Below are positions 18,258 through 26,595 of a DNA stretch of 64,000 bases, one piece after another. Source of the stretch: Hymenobacter gelipurpurascens (GTDB lineage Bacteria; Bacteroidota; Bacteroidia; Cytophagales; Hymenobacteraceae); the NCBI RefSeq assembly GCF_900187375.1, contig NZ_FYEW01000001.1, positions 434,001 through 498,000 of the forward strand. The letters run 5' to 3'. The notes under the pieces were generated by a model. It was not told the DNA's origin. It saw nothing but the letters and a program-made list of their open reading frames with translations, and ran no database searches. A program made the translations under genes and the position numbers. The stretch's first letter is position 1; each line of letters begins with the position of its first letter.

Positions 18258-20738
18258 TTAGAGACGGTAGCCTAGCGTAGCCGAGAACTGACGTGGGGCG
18301 ATGGGGTTCACGCTGTTGTCGTCGTGCACGTTGTAGCTCAGTTGGTTCAGCACGTTCGATAGCTTTACCCGCAACGAGAGTCGGTCGTAGGTGTAGCCCA
18401 CCGAGGCATCCAGCTGCGCGTAGTCGGGTAGGGAAATGAGGCGGTAGTTGGGGTTGGCCTCCGTGGTAGAGCGGCCGGCTTGCCGCTCCCCGATGTAGAG
18501 GGCCGTGGCGCCCAGGTTCAGGCCACGCAGGGCGCCGTTCTCAAAGGTGTAGAACACGCTGGCGTTAGCCGTGTGGTTGGGGTTGTAACGCAGCAGGCTG
18601 CCTACTTCGTAAATGTTGCTTTTGGTGTAGGTAGTGCGGTTGTAGCTGTAGCCCCCCAGCACCGACCAGCCCTGTACCGGCTTGCTCTGCAAATCCAGCT
18701 CAATACCCTGGCTGGTTACCTCCCCGGCCAGTTGCTGCGCGGTCGGGAATTGGAGATTGTAGTTGGCTTCATTCGGCAGGATGGTCTGGGCCAGATTGCC
18801 GTTCACAATGCGGTAGGCCGTCACGTTGGCCGACAACAGCCCATTGAACAGCTCATTCTTCACGCCTACTTCGTACTGATCGATAAGCGACGGTTTCAGA
18901 GCGTTGCCCGTGTTATCAATCCCCGTATTCGTGTTGAAGGAGTTGGCGTAGGAAGCGAAGATGGACATCGTCTTCAGTGGCTGGAACACGAGGCCTAGGC
19001 GGGGCGAGAAGGCGTCATCGTAGCGGGTGGTGCGCGTGTCCGTCTGCTTGGCATAAGCATACTGGAAGCTGCCCGTTTCCTGGTAGCTGTAGCGCACGCC
19101 GGCCAGCAGCTTCAGCTTCTCCGTAATCTCTATCAGGTCCTGCACATACACGCCCACCCGCCGAATAGGAGCATAGGTGCGGGTGTTACGCGTAAACTCG
19201 GGCTGGGTGCTTTTCTCGGTGTAGCGGCCGGGCTCAAATACGTTGATGGAATCGTATTTGGCAATGGGGTTGTAGGCCACTGTGCGGGTGTTGTACTTAT
19301 CGGCATCCATGCCTACCAGCACCGTATGGTTCAGGAAGCCCGTGCGCACTTTACCCGTCACATCTAGCTGGCCTAGGAAGTAGTCTTCCCGGTTATCAGT
19401 GGCCTGCAGACTGCGCACCAGGTTGCCGTACAAAGCTGGGCTGCCGGTCAGGAGCTTCCGGTTGTTGGCGCCGAATACATCTACCCGGTCGCGGATAGTG
19501 GTGGGGCGGGCGGCGGAGCGTAGCTCGCTATTGAAGCCCTGGTAGGCCGCTACGCCGCGCACCTGCCAGGTATCGTTGAGGTGGTGCGTGAGGGTGGCCG
19601 TAGCCGATTTCTGCTCCGTACCGATGTTGGCCCAGCTCGTGTTCAGGAAACGCGCCCGGTCTACGTTCTCAATGCGGTAGTTCACGGCTCCCACACCAAA
19701 ATCAGGAGTGCGGTTGTCCTTCAGGTAGTCGCCTTCCAGCAGGAAATCGGTCTTGCTGCCCACTTTGAAGAGCAAGGATGGGTTCACGTAAAACCGCTCA
19801 CCTTTCACTCCATCGCGGAAGCTGCGGCTGTTTTCGTAGGTAGTGTTTACCCGGAAAGCTACATGCTCGCTGTTGTTAATGGCGCCGTACACGTCCACCA
19901 TCGGCTTGTAGAAGTTGTAGCTGCCTACGCGCATAGCTACCGAGCCACCCTGCTCGAAACGGGGCTTTTTGGTCACTAGGTTCAGGACGCCGCCCGCCGC
20001 CACGTTGCCGTACAGGATGGCGTTGCTGCCTTTCAACACCTCAAAGCGCTCCAGAGAGCTGGTTTCGGGTAGAATGCTGTTGTTATAGCGCACCCCGTTT
20101 TTGAACGTATTGCTGCTTCCGAACGCAAAGCCCCGGCCGGAAATTTCCTCCTGATAGCCGCCGGTGTTGCCGCTCACATACACGCCACTCACGTTGGCCA
20201 GCACGTCGCTCACGCGCAGCACCTGCTGTTGCTCCAGGGTCTGGCGCTCCACTGTGAAAGTGCTTTGGGGCAAGTCTAGAGGAGCAATTGGTAGCTTCCC
20301 GATGGCTACCGGGCGCTCATTGAGACTACGGTTGCCCGTTACGGTTACTTCGTTGAGCTGCTGCGTGCTTTGCTCAAGTGAGAAGGCCGGCAGCGTCATG
20401 GTTTCGCCGCCGGTTACCGTTACGGTTACTTCCTGCGGGGTATATCCCATGCTGCTCACTACCAGCTGGTAGGAGCCAGCCGGCGCGGCCAGTCGGAAAT
20501 TGCCATCGGGGCCGGTAGTAGCGCCGTAGCTGGTGCCTTTCAGAGCAATTGTCACGCCTTCCACTGGCTCGCCGGCAGTGTCCAGTACCCGGCCGGCAAT
20601 GCGCCCGCGCTGCGCGGTATCGTCCTCGCCATGATGCTTCAGGCTGGTCGCTAGGCCACTATCGGGGGTGGTTGATGGCAAGGCAACAGCTGTCAAAGGC
20701 AAGGAAAGCAGAGCGAGGAAGGGCAGAGGTCGGGCCAT
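18258..20738 (-). CDS. TonB-dependent siderophore receptor
   Basis: An 826-residue outer-membrane receptor. ATG 20738 starts a signal peptide (ARPLPFLALLSLPLTAVALP); a longer frame to 20786 is unlikely. Residues about 45-130 form a carboxypeptidase-regulatory-like beta-sandwich (GRVLDTAGEPVEGVTIALKG). Next comes the plug (RVSDVLANVSGVYVSG, RGFAFGSS, then ERFEVLKGSNAILYG with GGVLNLVTKKP) and a 22-strand barrel ending in the terminal aromatic-type strand FSATLGYRL. The plug pattern and PROSITE-like end fit ferrichrome/pyoverdine-type receptors. A Fur-like palindrome lies 16 bases upstream and a PepSY protein follows, both supporting iron uptake. The actual siderophore cannot be inferred. Confidence 0.93.
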   Translation of the reverse strand: MARPLPFLALLSLPLTAVALPSTTPDSGLATSLKHHGEDDTAQRGRIAGRVLDTAGEPVEGVTIALKGTSYGATTGPDGNFRLAAPAGSYQLVVSSMGYTPQEVTVTVTGGETMTLPAFSLEQSTQQLNEVTVTGNRSLNERPVAIGKLPIAPLDLPQSTFTVERQTLEQQQVLRVSDVLANVSGVYVSGNTGGYQEEISGRGFAFGSSNTFKNGVRYNNSILPETSSLERFEVLKGSNAILYGNVAAGGVLNLVTKKPRFEQGGSVAMRVGSYNFYKPMVDVYGAINNSEHVAFRVNTTYENSRSFRDGVKGERFYVNPSLLFKVGSKTDFLLEGDYLKDNRTPDFGVGAVNYRIENVDRARFLNTSWANIGTEQKSATATLTHHLNDTWQVRGVAAYQGFNSELRSAARPTTIRDRVDVFGANNRKLLTGSPALYGNLVRSLQATDNREDYFLGQLDVTGKVRTGFLNHTVLVGMDADKYNTRTVAYNPIAKYDSINVFEPGRYTEKSTQPEFTRNTRTYAPIRRVGVYVQDLIEITEKLKLLAGVRYSYQETGSFQYAYAKQTDTRTTRYDDAFSPRLGLVFQPLKTMSIFASYANSFNTNTGIDNTGNALKPSLIDQYEVGVKNELFNGLLSANVTAYRIVNGNLAQTILPNEANYNLQFPTAQQLAGEVTSQGIELDLQSKPVQGWSVLGGYSYNRTTYTKSNIYEVGSLLRYNPNHTANASVFYTFENGALRGLNLGATALYIGERQAGRSTTEANPNYRLISLPDYAQLDASVGYTYDRLSLRVKLSNVLNQLSYNVHDDNSVNPIAPRQFSATLGYRL

Positions 20739-20753
20739 GAAAGTATGCTTGGC

Positions 20754-20776
20754 TTGTTTAGAATGATTTAAAACAA
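20754..20776 (-). promoter_or_regulatory. Fur-like palindrome before the siderophore receptor
   Basis: A 23-base imperfect palindrome, TTGTTTAGAATGATT then TAAAACAA, with 9 of 11 base pairs matching around the centre. It resembles the TTAGAAT/ATTCTAA-type Fur boxes of Bacteroidota and lies between the promoter region and the start codon, where binding would repress. Confidence 0.45.
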
Positions 20777-20905
20777 TGCAAAGCACGCACCTATTTAGAT
20801 AGATTCAAAATAGATGATTAGAAAAATTCTAGTTAAGGAAATTGTTGAGCTGATAATCAGAACAATATTTTCCTGAAAAAGCGGATCCTGACCTCCTAAA
20901 ACAAA

Positions 20906-20930
20906 GAATCCCGGCCAATAGCCGGGATTC
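20906..20930 (-). terminator. Terminator of the luciferase-like gene
   Basis: Perfect 10-bp stem GAATCCCGGC/GCCGGGATTC with a five-base loop, followed on the minus strand by TTTGTTTT. Confidence 0.88.
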
Positions 20931-20955
20931 AGGGAGTAGTCTGCCAAGGCCGCTG

Positions 20956-22008
20956 TTACAGCAGAGCCGATGAGTGGTGAGAGGCGGTTGATGCTTCTAG
21001 CTCAAACGCTTCTGCCAGTAGTTCATAGGACCGCAAACGGTCTTGGTAGTCATAGGTGATGGTCACGGCTACTACTTCATCTACTTGGTAATGAGCCGCC
21101 AGCTGAGTTGTCTGCTCTTTTACTTGCTCCGGCGTACCACTGATTATGCGGCGCCGATGATGCGCAAGACGGTGGCGCTGCTCGGGCGCCAAGGGGAAGT
21201 CCGCTACTGAGGCGTAGGGGCCTACGGGCGTACGGTTGCCAAGCTCCAGCTTCAGCATCTGCAGGGCCAGCGTATCGGCCAGCTCCTGGGCTTTAGCTTC
21301 GGTATCGGCGCATAGCACGAACACGGCGACGTTGGCCAGGGGCTCCGAAAGCTCCGCAGAGGGCTGAAACCGCTCCCGATACAGCTGCACCATTTTGGGG
21401 CCGCCTACCGGATTGATGAAGTGGGCAAACGAAAACGCCGCGCCCATATGCGCCGCGAAAAGCCCACTCTGCCCGCTGGAGCTGAGCAGCCACAGCTCGG
21501 GCACCGTATCCACAAACGGCGCAGCCTTTACCTTTTCATGAATAGTGTCGGGAACTTCTTCGTCGTGCAGGAAGGCTTTCAGGTCCATGAGTTGGGCACC
21601 AAAATCTTCGTCGCTGAAGGTGTTGTGCGGGTTGAGGGCGTAGGCCGTGAGGCGGTCGGTGCCGGGGGCGCGGCCAATGCCCAGATCAATGCGGCCCGGG
21701 TAAAGCGCTTCCAGCAGACGGAAGTTCTCAGCTACTTTCAGGGGCGAGTAGTGGGGCAGCATCACGCCACCGGAGCCAAGGCGTATGCGCGTAGTTTCGG
21801 CCCCGATGCGGGCCAGCAGCACTTCAGGAGCCGAGCCGGCGAGCGAGTTGGCATTGTGGTGTTCCGATACCCAGAATCGGGTGAAGCCCAGACGGTCAGT
21901 GAGGCGGGCCAGGTCTAGGGTGTGCTGCAGGGCCTCACGCGGTGTGCGTCCCAGCGGAATTGGCGACTGATCCAGCACACTCAGACGAATAGGTGAAGAA
22001 GGTTCCAT
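20956..22008 (-). CDS. Luciferase-like (LLM class) flavin-dependent oxidoreductase
   Basis: A 350-residue protein of the bacterial luciferase-like family, group with MsnO8/YhbW-type members. It opens with LSVLDQSPIPLGRTPREAL, then LGFTRFWVSEHHNANSLAGSAPEVL, the IRLGSGGVMLPHYSPLKVAENFRLL region and DLGIGRAPGTD, all characteristic. The TIM-barrel enzyme would use FMN reduced by a partner; the substrate is unknown. It follows the DHA2 exporter by 87 bases on the same strand, which suggests a shared transcript for handling or exporting some small molecule. The gene ends at a strong terminator. Confidence 0.9.
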   Translation of the reverse strand: MEPSSPIRLSVLDQSPIPLGRTPREALQHTLDLARLTDRLGFTRFWVSEHHNANSLAGSAPEVLLARIGAETTRIRLGSGGVMLPHYSPLKVAENFRLLEALYPGRIDLGIGRAPGTDRLTAYALNPHNTFSDEDFGAQLMDLKAFLHDEEVPDTIHEKVKAAPFVDTVPELWLLSSSGQSGLFAAHMGAAFSFAHFINPVGGPKMVQLYRERFQPSAELSEPLANVAVFVLCADTEAKAQELADTLALQMLKLELGNRTPVGPYASVADFPLAPEQRHRLAHHRRRIISGTPEQVKEQTTQLAAHYQVDEVVAVTITYDYQDRLRSYELLAEAFELEASTASHHSSALL

Positions 22009-22095
22009 AGCAGAAGAGGAGAATAGATGTACTAACCACTAGCCCACCCGCGAAGTTTGCGGGCTCTGCTGAGAGTGGCCTACCGGTGCCTAGGC

Positions 22096-23670
22096 CTATT
22101 CGGCTGGCGGTGCCGGGGCGCTACCGGGAGCATTGGTTTTGCGCAGCGGCAGCTCCGGCACCAGAAGCGTCATGAGCAATCCTCCCACCACCAGAAAAAT
22201 ATTGAACAGATACACCCGGGAAATGGCCGTGCTGAAGGCCTCGCGCATGGCCGGCGAAGTGGCATTGGCCGGCAATGCCGGGCCTTCGGAAACCACGGTT
22301 TTCTGGGCAGTAGGCGTTACGGGAGTCGCGCTGGCCGGGAGGCTGTGGGCTAAGGTAAAGGTGAGAATAGCACCCAAAACAGAAGCCGTGATGGCGCCCC
22401 CAATCTGCCGGAAAAACTGGCTGGCTGAGGTAGCCTGGCCCATCAGGTGGGGCTCGATGGCATTCTGAATAGCCAAGGTATAGAGCGGCATAGTAGGCCC
22501 CAGCCCAATACCACACAAAAACAGATACGTAAGTATCTGGCGGTAGCTCACGGTGGCCGGCATGGTGGCCAGCAACGACAGGCCCCCGAGCAGCACAATC
22601 AGCCCCCCGATCATCCAGTACTTATAATTCCCGAACCGCGACACCATCTGCCCGGCCAGCAACGAGCCCAGCACCACCCCCATTGAGAGCGGAATCAGGC
22701 TCACACCGGCCTTGGTAGCCGATACGCCGAGCACATTCACCATGAAGAGCGGCTCAAAAATGATGATGCCCAAAAACGCGCCGCCCAATAGGAACAAGGC
22801 CCCATTGGCCGTCCGGAACACGTTGTTGCGGAACAGTCCAAAATCCAGAATGGGGTTTTCGTGGCGAAGGCTGCGCACCACAAACAGCGCCAGCGAGACG
22901 GCCGCAACGGCCAACAGGCCTAGCGTGAGCGGGGAGGTCCAGGGGTAGTTGGTTTTGTTGAGCTGCAGGGCTACTACCAAAGGCCCTAGGCCCGTGAGCA
23001 GCAGGAGGGCCGAAAAGTAATCGAGTGGTTTAGGTTCGGTGCGCGGGCGCAGGGCCGGCATCTGGGTCAGGATAAACCAGAGCGCCAACAGGCCTAGCGG
23101 CAGGTTCACGTAGAACACCAGACGCCAGCCCGCCACTCCCGGAATCCAGTTGGTGCCCTGGTCGGTGAGGAAGCCGCCCAGGAAGGGACCCAGCACCGAG
23201 GAAGTGCCAAACACGGCGCCCGTAAAGCCCTGATAGCGGCCTCGCTCGGCGGGCGGAAACAAATCAGCGATGATGATGAAGGCCATGGCAAACAGCCCCG
23301 CTCCGCCAAACCCCTGAATAGCCCGAAACACCACGAGCTGCGTCATGCCGTCGCCGAGCAGCGGCAGGTCGCCGAACTCGCCGGCCAGCCCGCACAGCAT
23401 GGAGCCCACCAGGAAAATACACACGGCCACCACTTCAATTTTGCGGCGCGAATACGTATCGGCCAGCTTGCCATAAATAGGTACCAGCGCGGTGCTGGCC
23501 ACCAGATACGCCGTGGCCACCCACGTAAACCGATCCAGGCCGTTCAAATCGGCCACAATGCGGGGCAGGGCCGTGGATACGATGGTTTGGTCGAGGGAGC
23601 CCAGGAACATAGCTAGCAAGATGCCCGCAAACGTGAGCATCTTCTGGCGGTGGGTGAGATTTTCGGTCAT
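22096..23670 (-). CDS. MFS multidrug exporter, DHA2 (EmrB/QacA) type
   Basis: A 524-residue transporter with about 14 membrane segments. The N-terminal half has LDQTIVSTALPRIVADL, the classic DHA2 motif D1, followed by GKLADTYSRRK (motif A) and the motif C-like GFTGAVFGTSSVLGPFLGG. It is expected to expel drugs or metabolites using the proton gradient. The C-terminal tail is proline/alanine-rich. It is upstream of, and probably co-transcribed with, the luciferase-like oxidoreductase; no TetR or MarR regulator is adjacent. Confidence 0.92.
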   Translation of the reverse strand: MTENLTHRQKMLTFAGILLAMFLGSLDQTIVSTALPRIVADLNGLDRFTWVATAYLVASTALVPIYGKLADTYSRRKIEVVAVCIFLVGSMLCGLAGEFGDLPLLGDGMTQLVVFRAIQGFGGAGLFAMAFIIIADLFPPAERGRYQGFTGAVFGTSSVLGPFLGGFLTDQGTNWIPGVAGWRLVFYVNLPLGLLALWFILTQMPALRPRTEPKPLDYFSALLLLTGLGPLVVALQLNKTNYPWTSPLTLGLLAVAAVSLALFVVRSLRHENPILDFGLFRNNVFRTANGALFLLGGAFLGIIIFEPLFMVNVLGVSATKAGVSLIPLSMGVVLGSLLAGQMVSRFGNYKYWMIGGLIVLLGGLSLLATMPATVSYRQILTYLFLCGIGLGPTMPLYTLAIQNAIEPHLMGQATSASQFFRQIGGAITASVLGAILTFTLAHSLPASATPVTPTAQKTVVSEGPALPANATSPAMREAFSTAISRVYLFNIFLVVGGLLMTLLVPELPLRKTNAPGSAPAPPAE

Positions 23671-23825
23671 TATGGAGCGGGGTGTGGCAGACTGTACGGC
23701 CCTAGGCCACCCTGAGATGCTTGCACATGGGCCTTTCCTGTCCGGCTAGGCCAGTGCCGCAGGCAGTGGCGCGTTTTTTTGCGGAGCCCTACTGCTTCAC
23801 CGCGCCGCCATCCTACCTTCGCCGC

Positions 23826-24599
23826 GTGATTACCCTGACGCTCGCTCTCCTCTGTTTATTCGCCTTTCTGGCTGGCTTTATTGACTCCATTGTGGGCGGC
23901 GGCGGCCTGATTCAGCTGCCGGCCATGCTTATTCTCCTGAAGGGTGTGCCGGTGCCCACTGTATTTGGTACGGGCAAAGTGTCGTCGTTGGCGGGCACGG
24001 CCGCGGCGTTTCGGCATTACGCCGGGCGGGTGCCCATCCGATGGCGGGCCGTGGGCGTGGCGGCTGGGGTGGCGGGCGTGTTTTCGTTTCTGGGGGCGCG
24101 GGTGGTGAGCCACTTGCCCAAGGAACTGCTGCCGCCCCTGGTGCTGGGGCTGCTGGTGTGCATTGCCATCTACACCTTCTGGCGCAAAGATTTCGGCTCC
24201 ATTCATGCGCCCCGACTCTCGGCGCAGCGCGAACCGATTTACGGCGCTCTGGTCGGGATGATTATCGGGTTTTACGATGGGTTTTTCGGGCCGGGTACCG
24301 GCAGTTTCCTGCTGTTCGCTTTCGTAGGCCTGTTCGGCTTCGACTTCATTTCCTCCTCCGCCTCCGCGAAGCTGGTGAACGTGGCCACCAACCTCGCGGC
24401 CCTGGCCTACTTCGCCTATACCGGCCAGATTCTGTGGCACATTGCCCTGCCCATGGCCGCCAGCAACATTGCCGGCTCCACACTGGGTGCCCACTTGGCC
24501 GTGCGTCACGGCACCGGCTTCGTGAGGGTGCTGTTTCTGGTGGTGGTTTGTGCTTTCATTCTGAAGCTCTCCGCCGATATGATGGGCTGGCATCTGTAG
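23826..24599 (+). CDS. TauE/SafE family anion permease
   Basis: A 258-residue membrane protein with about eight segments, of the sulfite exporter TauE/SafE family. It shows the N-terminal half-repeat GFIDSIVGGGGLIQLPAMLI with FGTGKVSSLAGTAAA and the second half-repeat GFYDGFFGPGTGSFLLFAFV with SASAKLVNVATNLAAL. GTG 23826 is chosen because the membrane sequence starts at once; an ATG-type start at 23721 would add 35 residues without membrane character. It may move sulfite, sulfonates or other organosulfur anions; context gives no hint. Confidence 0.88.
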   Translation: MITLTLALLCLFAFLAGFIDSIVGGGGLIQLPAMLILLKGVPVPTVFGTGKVSSLAGTAAAFRHYAGRVPIRWRAVGVAAGVAGVFSFLGARVVSHLPKELLPPLVLGLLVCIAIYTFWRKDFGSIHAPRLSAQREPIYGALVGMIIGFYDGFFGPGTGSFLLFAFVGLFGFDFISSSASAKLVNVATNLAALAYFAYTGQILWHIALPMAASNIAGSTLGAHLAVRHGTGFVRVLFLVVVCAFILKLSADMMGWHL

Positions 24600-24630
24600 G
24601 CCACACAAAATGCGCTCGAACGCAAAAAAA

Positions 24631-24658
24631 AAGCCTCGCTCAATTCAGAGCGAGGCTT
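24631..24658. terminator. Bidirectional terminator
   Basis: Perfect 11-bp stem AAGCCTCGCTC/GAGCGAGGCTT with a six-base loop, flanked by A-run on the left and T-run on the right. It serves the converging permease and Spy-like genes. Confidence 0.92.
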
Positions 24659-24680
24659 TTTTAATCACTGGTCGAAAGCG

Positions 24681-25157
24681 TTATTCCTGGCCGCCTGGTA
24701 GGCCAGGTACGGGCGTGCCTTGGGCGGCTGGTGCATTTGGAACGCCCATCTTCTCTTCGCGCTTGCGCTGATATTTATCAAACTGAGCGGGAGTGAGGGC
24801 TTCCTTGAGCATCGCTAACCGCGACTGGCCGATGTCTTCCACCACCGAAGCCATTTTGCGCACATCCTGGCGGTAGGTCTGGCGGGCCGATTCTACCCCG
24901 CGCACGCTGATCAGGTTTATCTGACGCACCTTCTCCAATTGCTGCGGATTGAGGCCCAGCGCCTTTTGCATATTGGTCGTGAGAGCCTCGGCGCGGGCTT
25001 GCACCTGCTCCGGATTAGGCGCTACGGCCTTGGGAGCCGCCGGCTTCGCGACAGTCGGTTTGGGCGGGGTGGTGCGGGCCGGCACCTTAGTGGTTTGGGC
25101 CAACAGCGCAGCTGGCGCCGCAAGAAACAGGAGGGAAGCTAAAACGTAGGTTTTCAT
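24681..25157 (-). CDS. Small exported Spy/CpxP-like protein
   Basis: A 158-residue protein starting at ATG 25157 with a signal peptide (YVLASLLFLAAPAALLAQ). A Pro/Ala/Lys-rich linker follows (residues 22-50). A helical segment comes next, with ALGLNPQQLEKVRQINL, then MLKEALTPAQFDKYQRKREE, a layout like the LTxxQ helices of Spy/CpxP periplasmic chaperones. The C-terminus is Gly/Pro-rich. Function beyond this resemblance is unknown. An in-frame extension to 25253 is not likely to be translated. Confidence 0.75.
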   Translation of the reverse strand: MKTYVLASLLFLAAPAALLAQTTKVPARTTPPKPTVAKPAAPKAVAPNPEQVQARAEALTTNMQKALGLNPQQLEKVRQINLISVRGVESARQTYRQDVRKMASVVEDIGQSRLAMLKEALTPAQFDKYQRKREEKMGVPNAPAAQGTPVPGLPGGQE

Positions 25158-25379
25158 GCGTAGAAACGGAAGTACAAACAGCAACTGGGCCCGCAGAAAC
25201 GGCCGGCTCGCTTTGTGCCTGTAAAGATGATGCCAGAAACGCAATTTGCCCACTAGAACGTGCCCTCGCTCGCAGATATTCTTCGCCTAGGCCACTGTAG
25301 TAGGCCGTTAGTGTAACCTTTCGGGCCGGGTTTGCTTACTGATAGGCAATCTTGTCTACCCCACTATTTCCCTTGACTT

Positions 25380-26414
25380 ATGAAATCCCAAACCCGAAAT
25401 ACCCTGCTGGCCGCCGTGGCCGGCGCCGGTGCCCTGCTGGCCGCCACGCTCTACTCCAACCGCCGGGGCGACTATAGCCTGCAAGGGCGCGTGGTCCTAA
25501 TTACGGGTGGCTCGCGGGGCCTAGGCCTGCTGCTGGCCCGCCAGGCTGTGGCAGAGGGCGCCAAAGTAGCCATCTGTGCCCGCGATGCCGAGGAACTGGA
25601 ACGGGCGCGACAGGAGCTGGCGCAGGATGGTGGGCAGGTGCTGGCCTTGGTGCGCAACCTCACCGATGCCCAGGAAGTGCAGTCGTTGGTGGAGGAGGTG
25701 CAGCAACAATGGGGCTATATCGATGTGCTGATCAACAATGCAGGCATTATTACGGCGGGCCCCCTTGACCACATCGACCTGCGCGATTTTGAGGATTCCA
25801 TGGATACGCATTTCTGGGCGCCGCTCCACGCCATGCGCGCCGTGCTGCCTGATATGCGCAACCGCCGCGAAGGGCGCATCGTGAATATTGCCTCCGTGGG
25901 CGGGAAAGTGGCGGTGCCGCACCTAGCGCCGTATTGCGCCAGCAAATTTGCCCTGGTAGGCCTCTCCGAAGCATTCCGGGCCGAGCTGCAACAGCATGGC
26001 ATTCTGGTCACTACAGTTTGCCCCGGCCTCATGCGCACGGGCAGCGCCCGCAACGCCATTGTGAAGGGCCAACACCAAAAGGAATACGCATCCTTTATTC
26101 TGGCCGACTCGCTACCGGGTATTTCTATGAATGCGGAGTCGGCGGCGCGCCAAATCTGGAACGCCTGCCGTCGCGGCGAGGCAGAAGTGATTCTAAGTGT
26201 GCCGGCCAAGCTGCTTTCCGGCTTCCATGGCCTGTTTCCGGGCACTACGGCCGATGTGCTGGGCTGGGTAAACCGCACGCTGCCCCGCGCCACCGGCGAG
26301 GAAGGCGACCAGCGCCGCTTCGGCTACGAAAGTGAGTCGGAGGTATCACGCTCCTGGCTGACCGGTCTCACCCGCAAAGCCGAGCAGGAAAACAACGAGC
26401 GGCAAAACAGGTAG
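25380..26414 (+). CDS. Short-chain dehydrogenase/reductase
   Basis: A 344-residue SDR. A hydrophobic N-terminus (residues 8-26, LLAAVAGAGALLAATLYS) may anchor it to the membrane. The nucleotide-binding TGGSRGLGLLLAR is near residue 40, NNAG near 118, and the catalytic S with Y-x3-K in YCASKFALVGLSEAF near 185. The extra C-terminal 80 residues include a basic, polar tail. SDRs of this length with an N-terminal anchor often act on lipids or steroids, but the substrate is unknown. It is a single gene followed by a palindromic repeat. Confidence 0.9.
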   Translation: MKSQTRNTLLAAVAGAGALLAATLYSNRRGDYSLQGRVVLITGGSRGLGLLLARQAVAEGAKVAICARDAEELERARQELAQDGGQVLALVRNLTDAQEVQSLVEEVQQQWGYIDVLINNAGIITAGPLDHIDLRDFEDSMDTHFWAPLHAMRAVLPDMRNRREGRIVNIASVGGKVAVPHLAPYCASKFALVGLSEAFRAELQQHGILVTTVCPGLMRTGSARNAIVKGQHQKEYASFILADSLPGISMNAESAARQIWNACRRGEAEVILSVPAKLLSGFHGLFPGTTADVLGWVNRTLPRATGEEGDQRRFGYESESEVSRSWLTGLTRKAEQENNERQNR

Positions 26415-26476
26415 ACCCTTCAACTATTGAGGCTGTTCAGAGAATATCTGGAGATAAGTACAGTCTCTTTCCAAAA

Positions 26477-26570
26477 CGTCATGCTGAGCGTAGTCGAAGC
26501 ATCTCTACCGCTTCATTAGGCCCGTTGATTAGCCAGAGGTAGAGATGCTTCGGCTACGCTCAGCATGACG
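26477..26570. repeat. Palindromic intergenic repeat, family A copy 2
   Basis: Arms begin CGTCATGCTGAGCGTAG and end CTACGCTCAGCATGACG. Matching TCGAAGCATCTCTACC and GGTAGAGATGCTTCGG extend the stem, and the loop differs from copies 1 and 4. Confidence 0.9.
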
Positions 26571-26595
26571 TTCAGGGGCGTGTTATTCATAAAGC

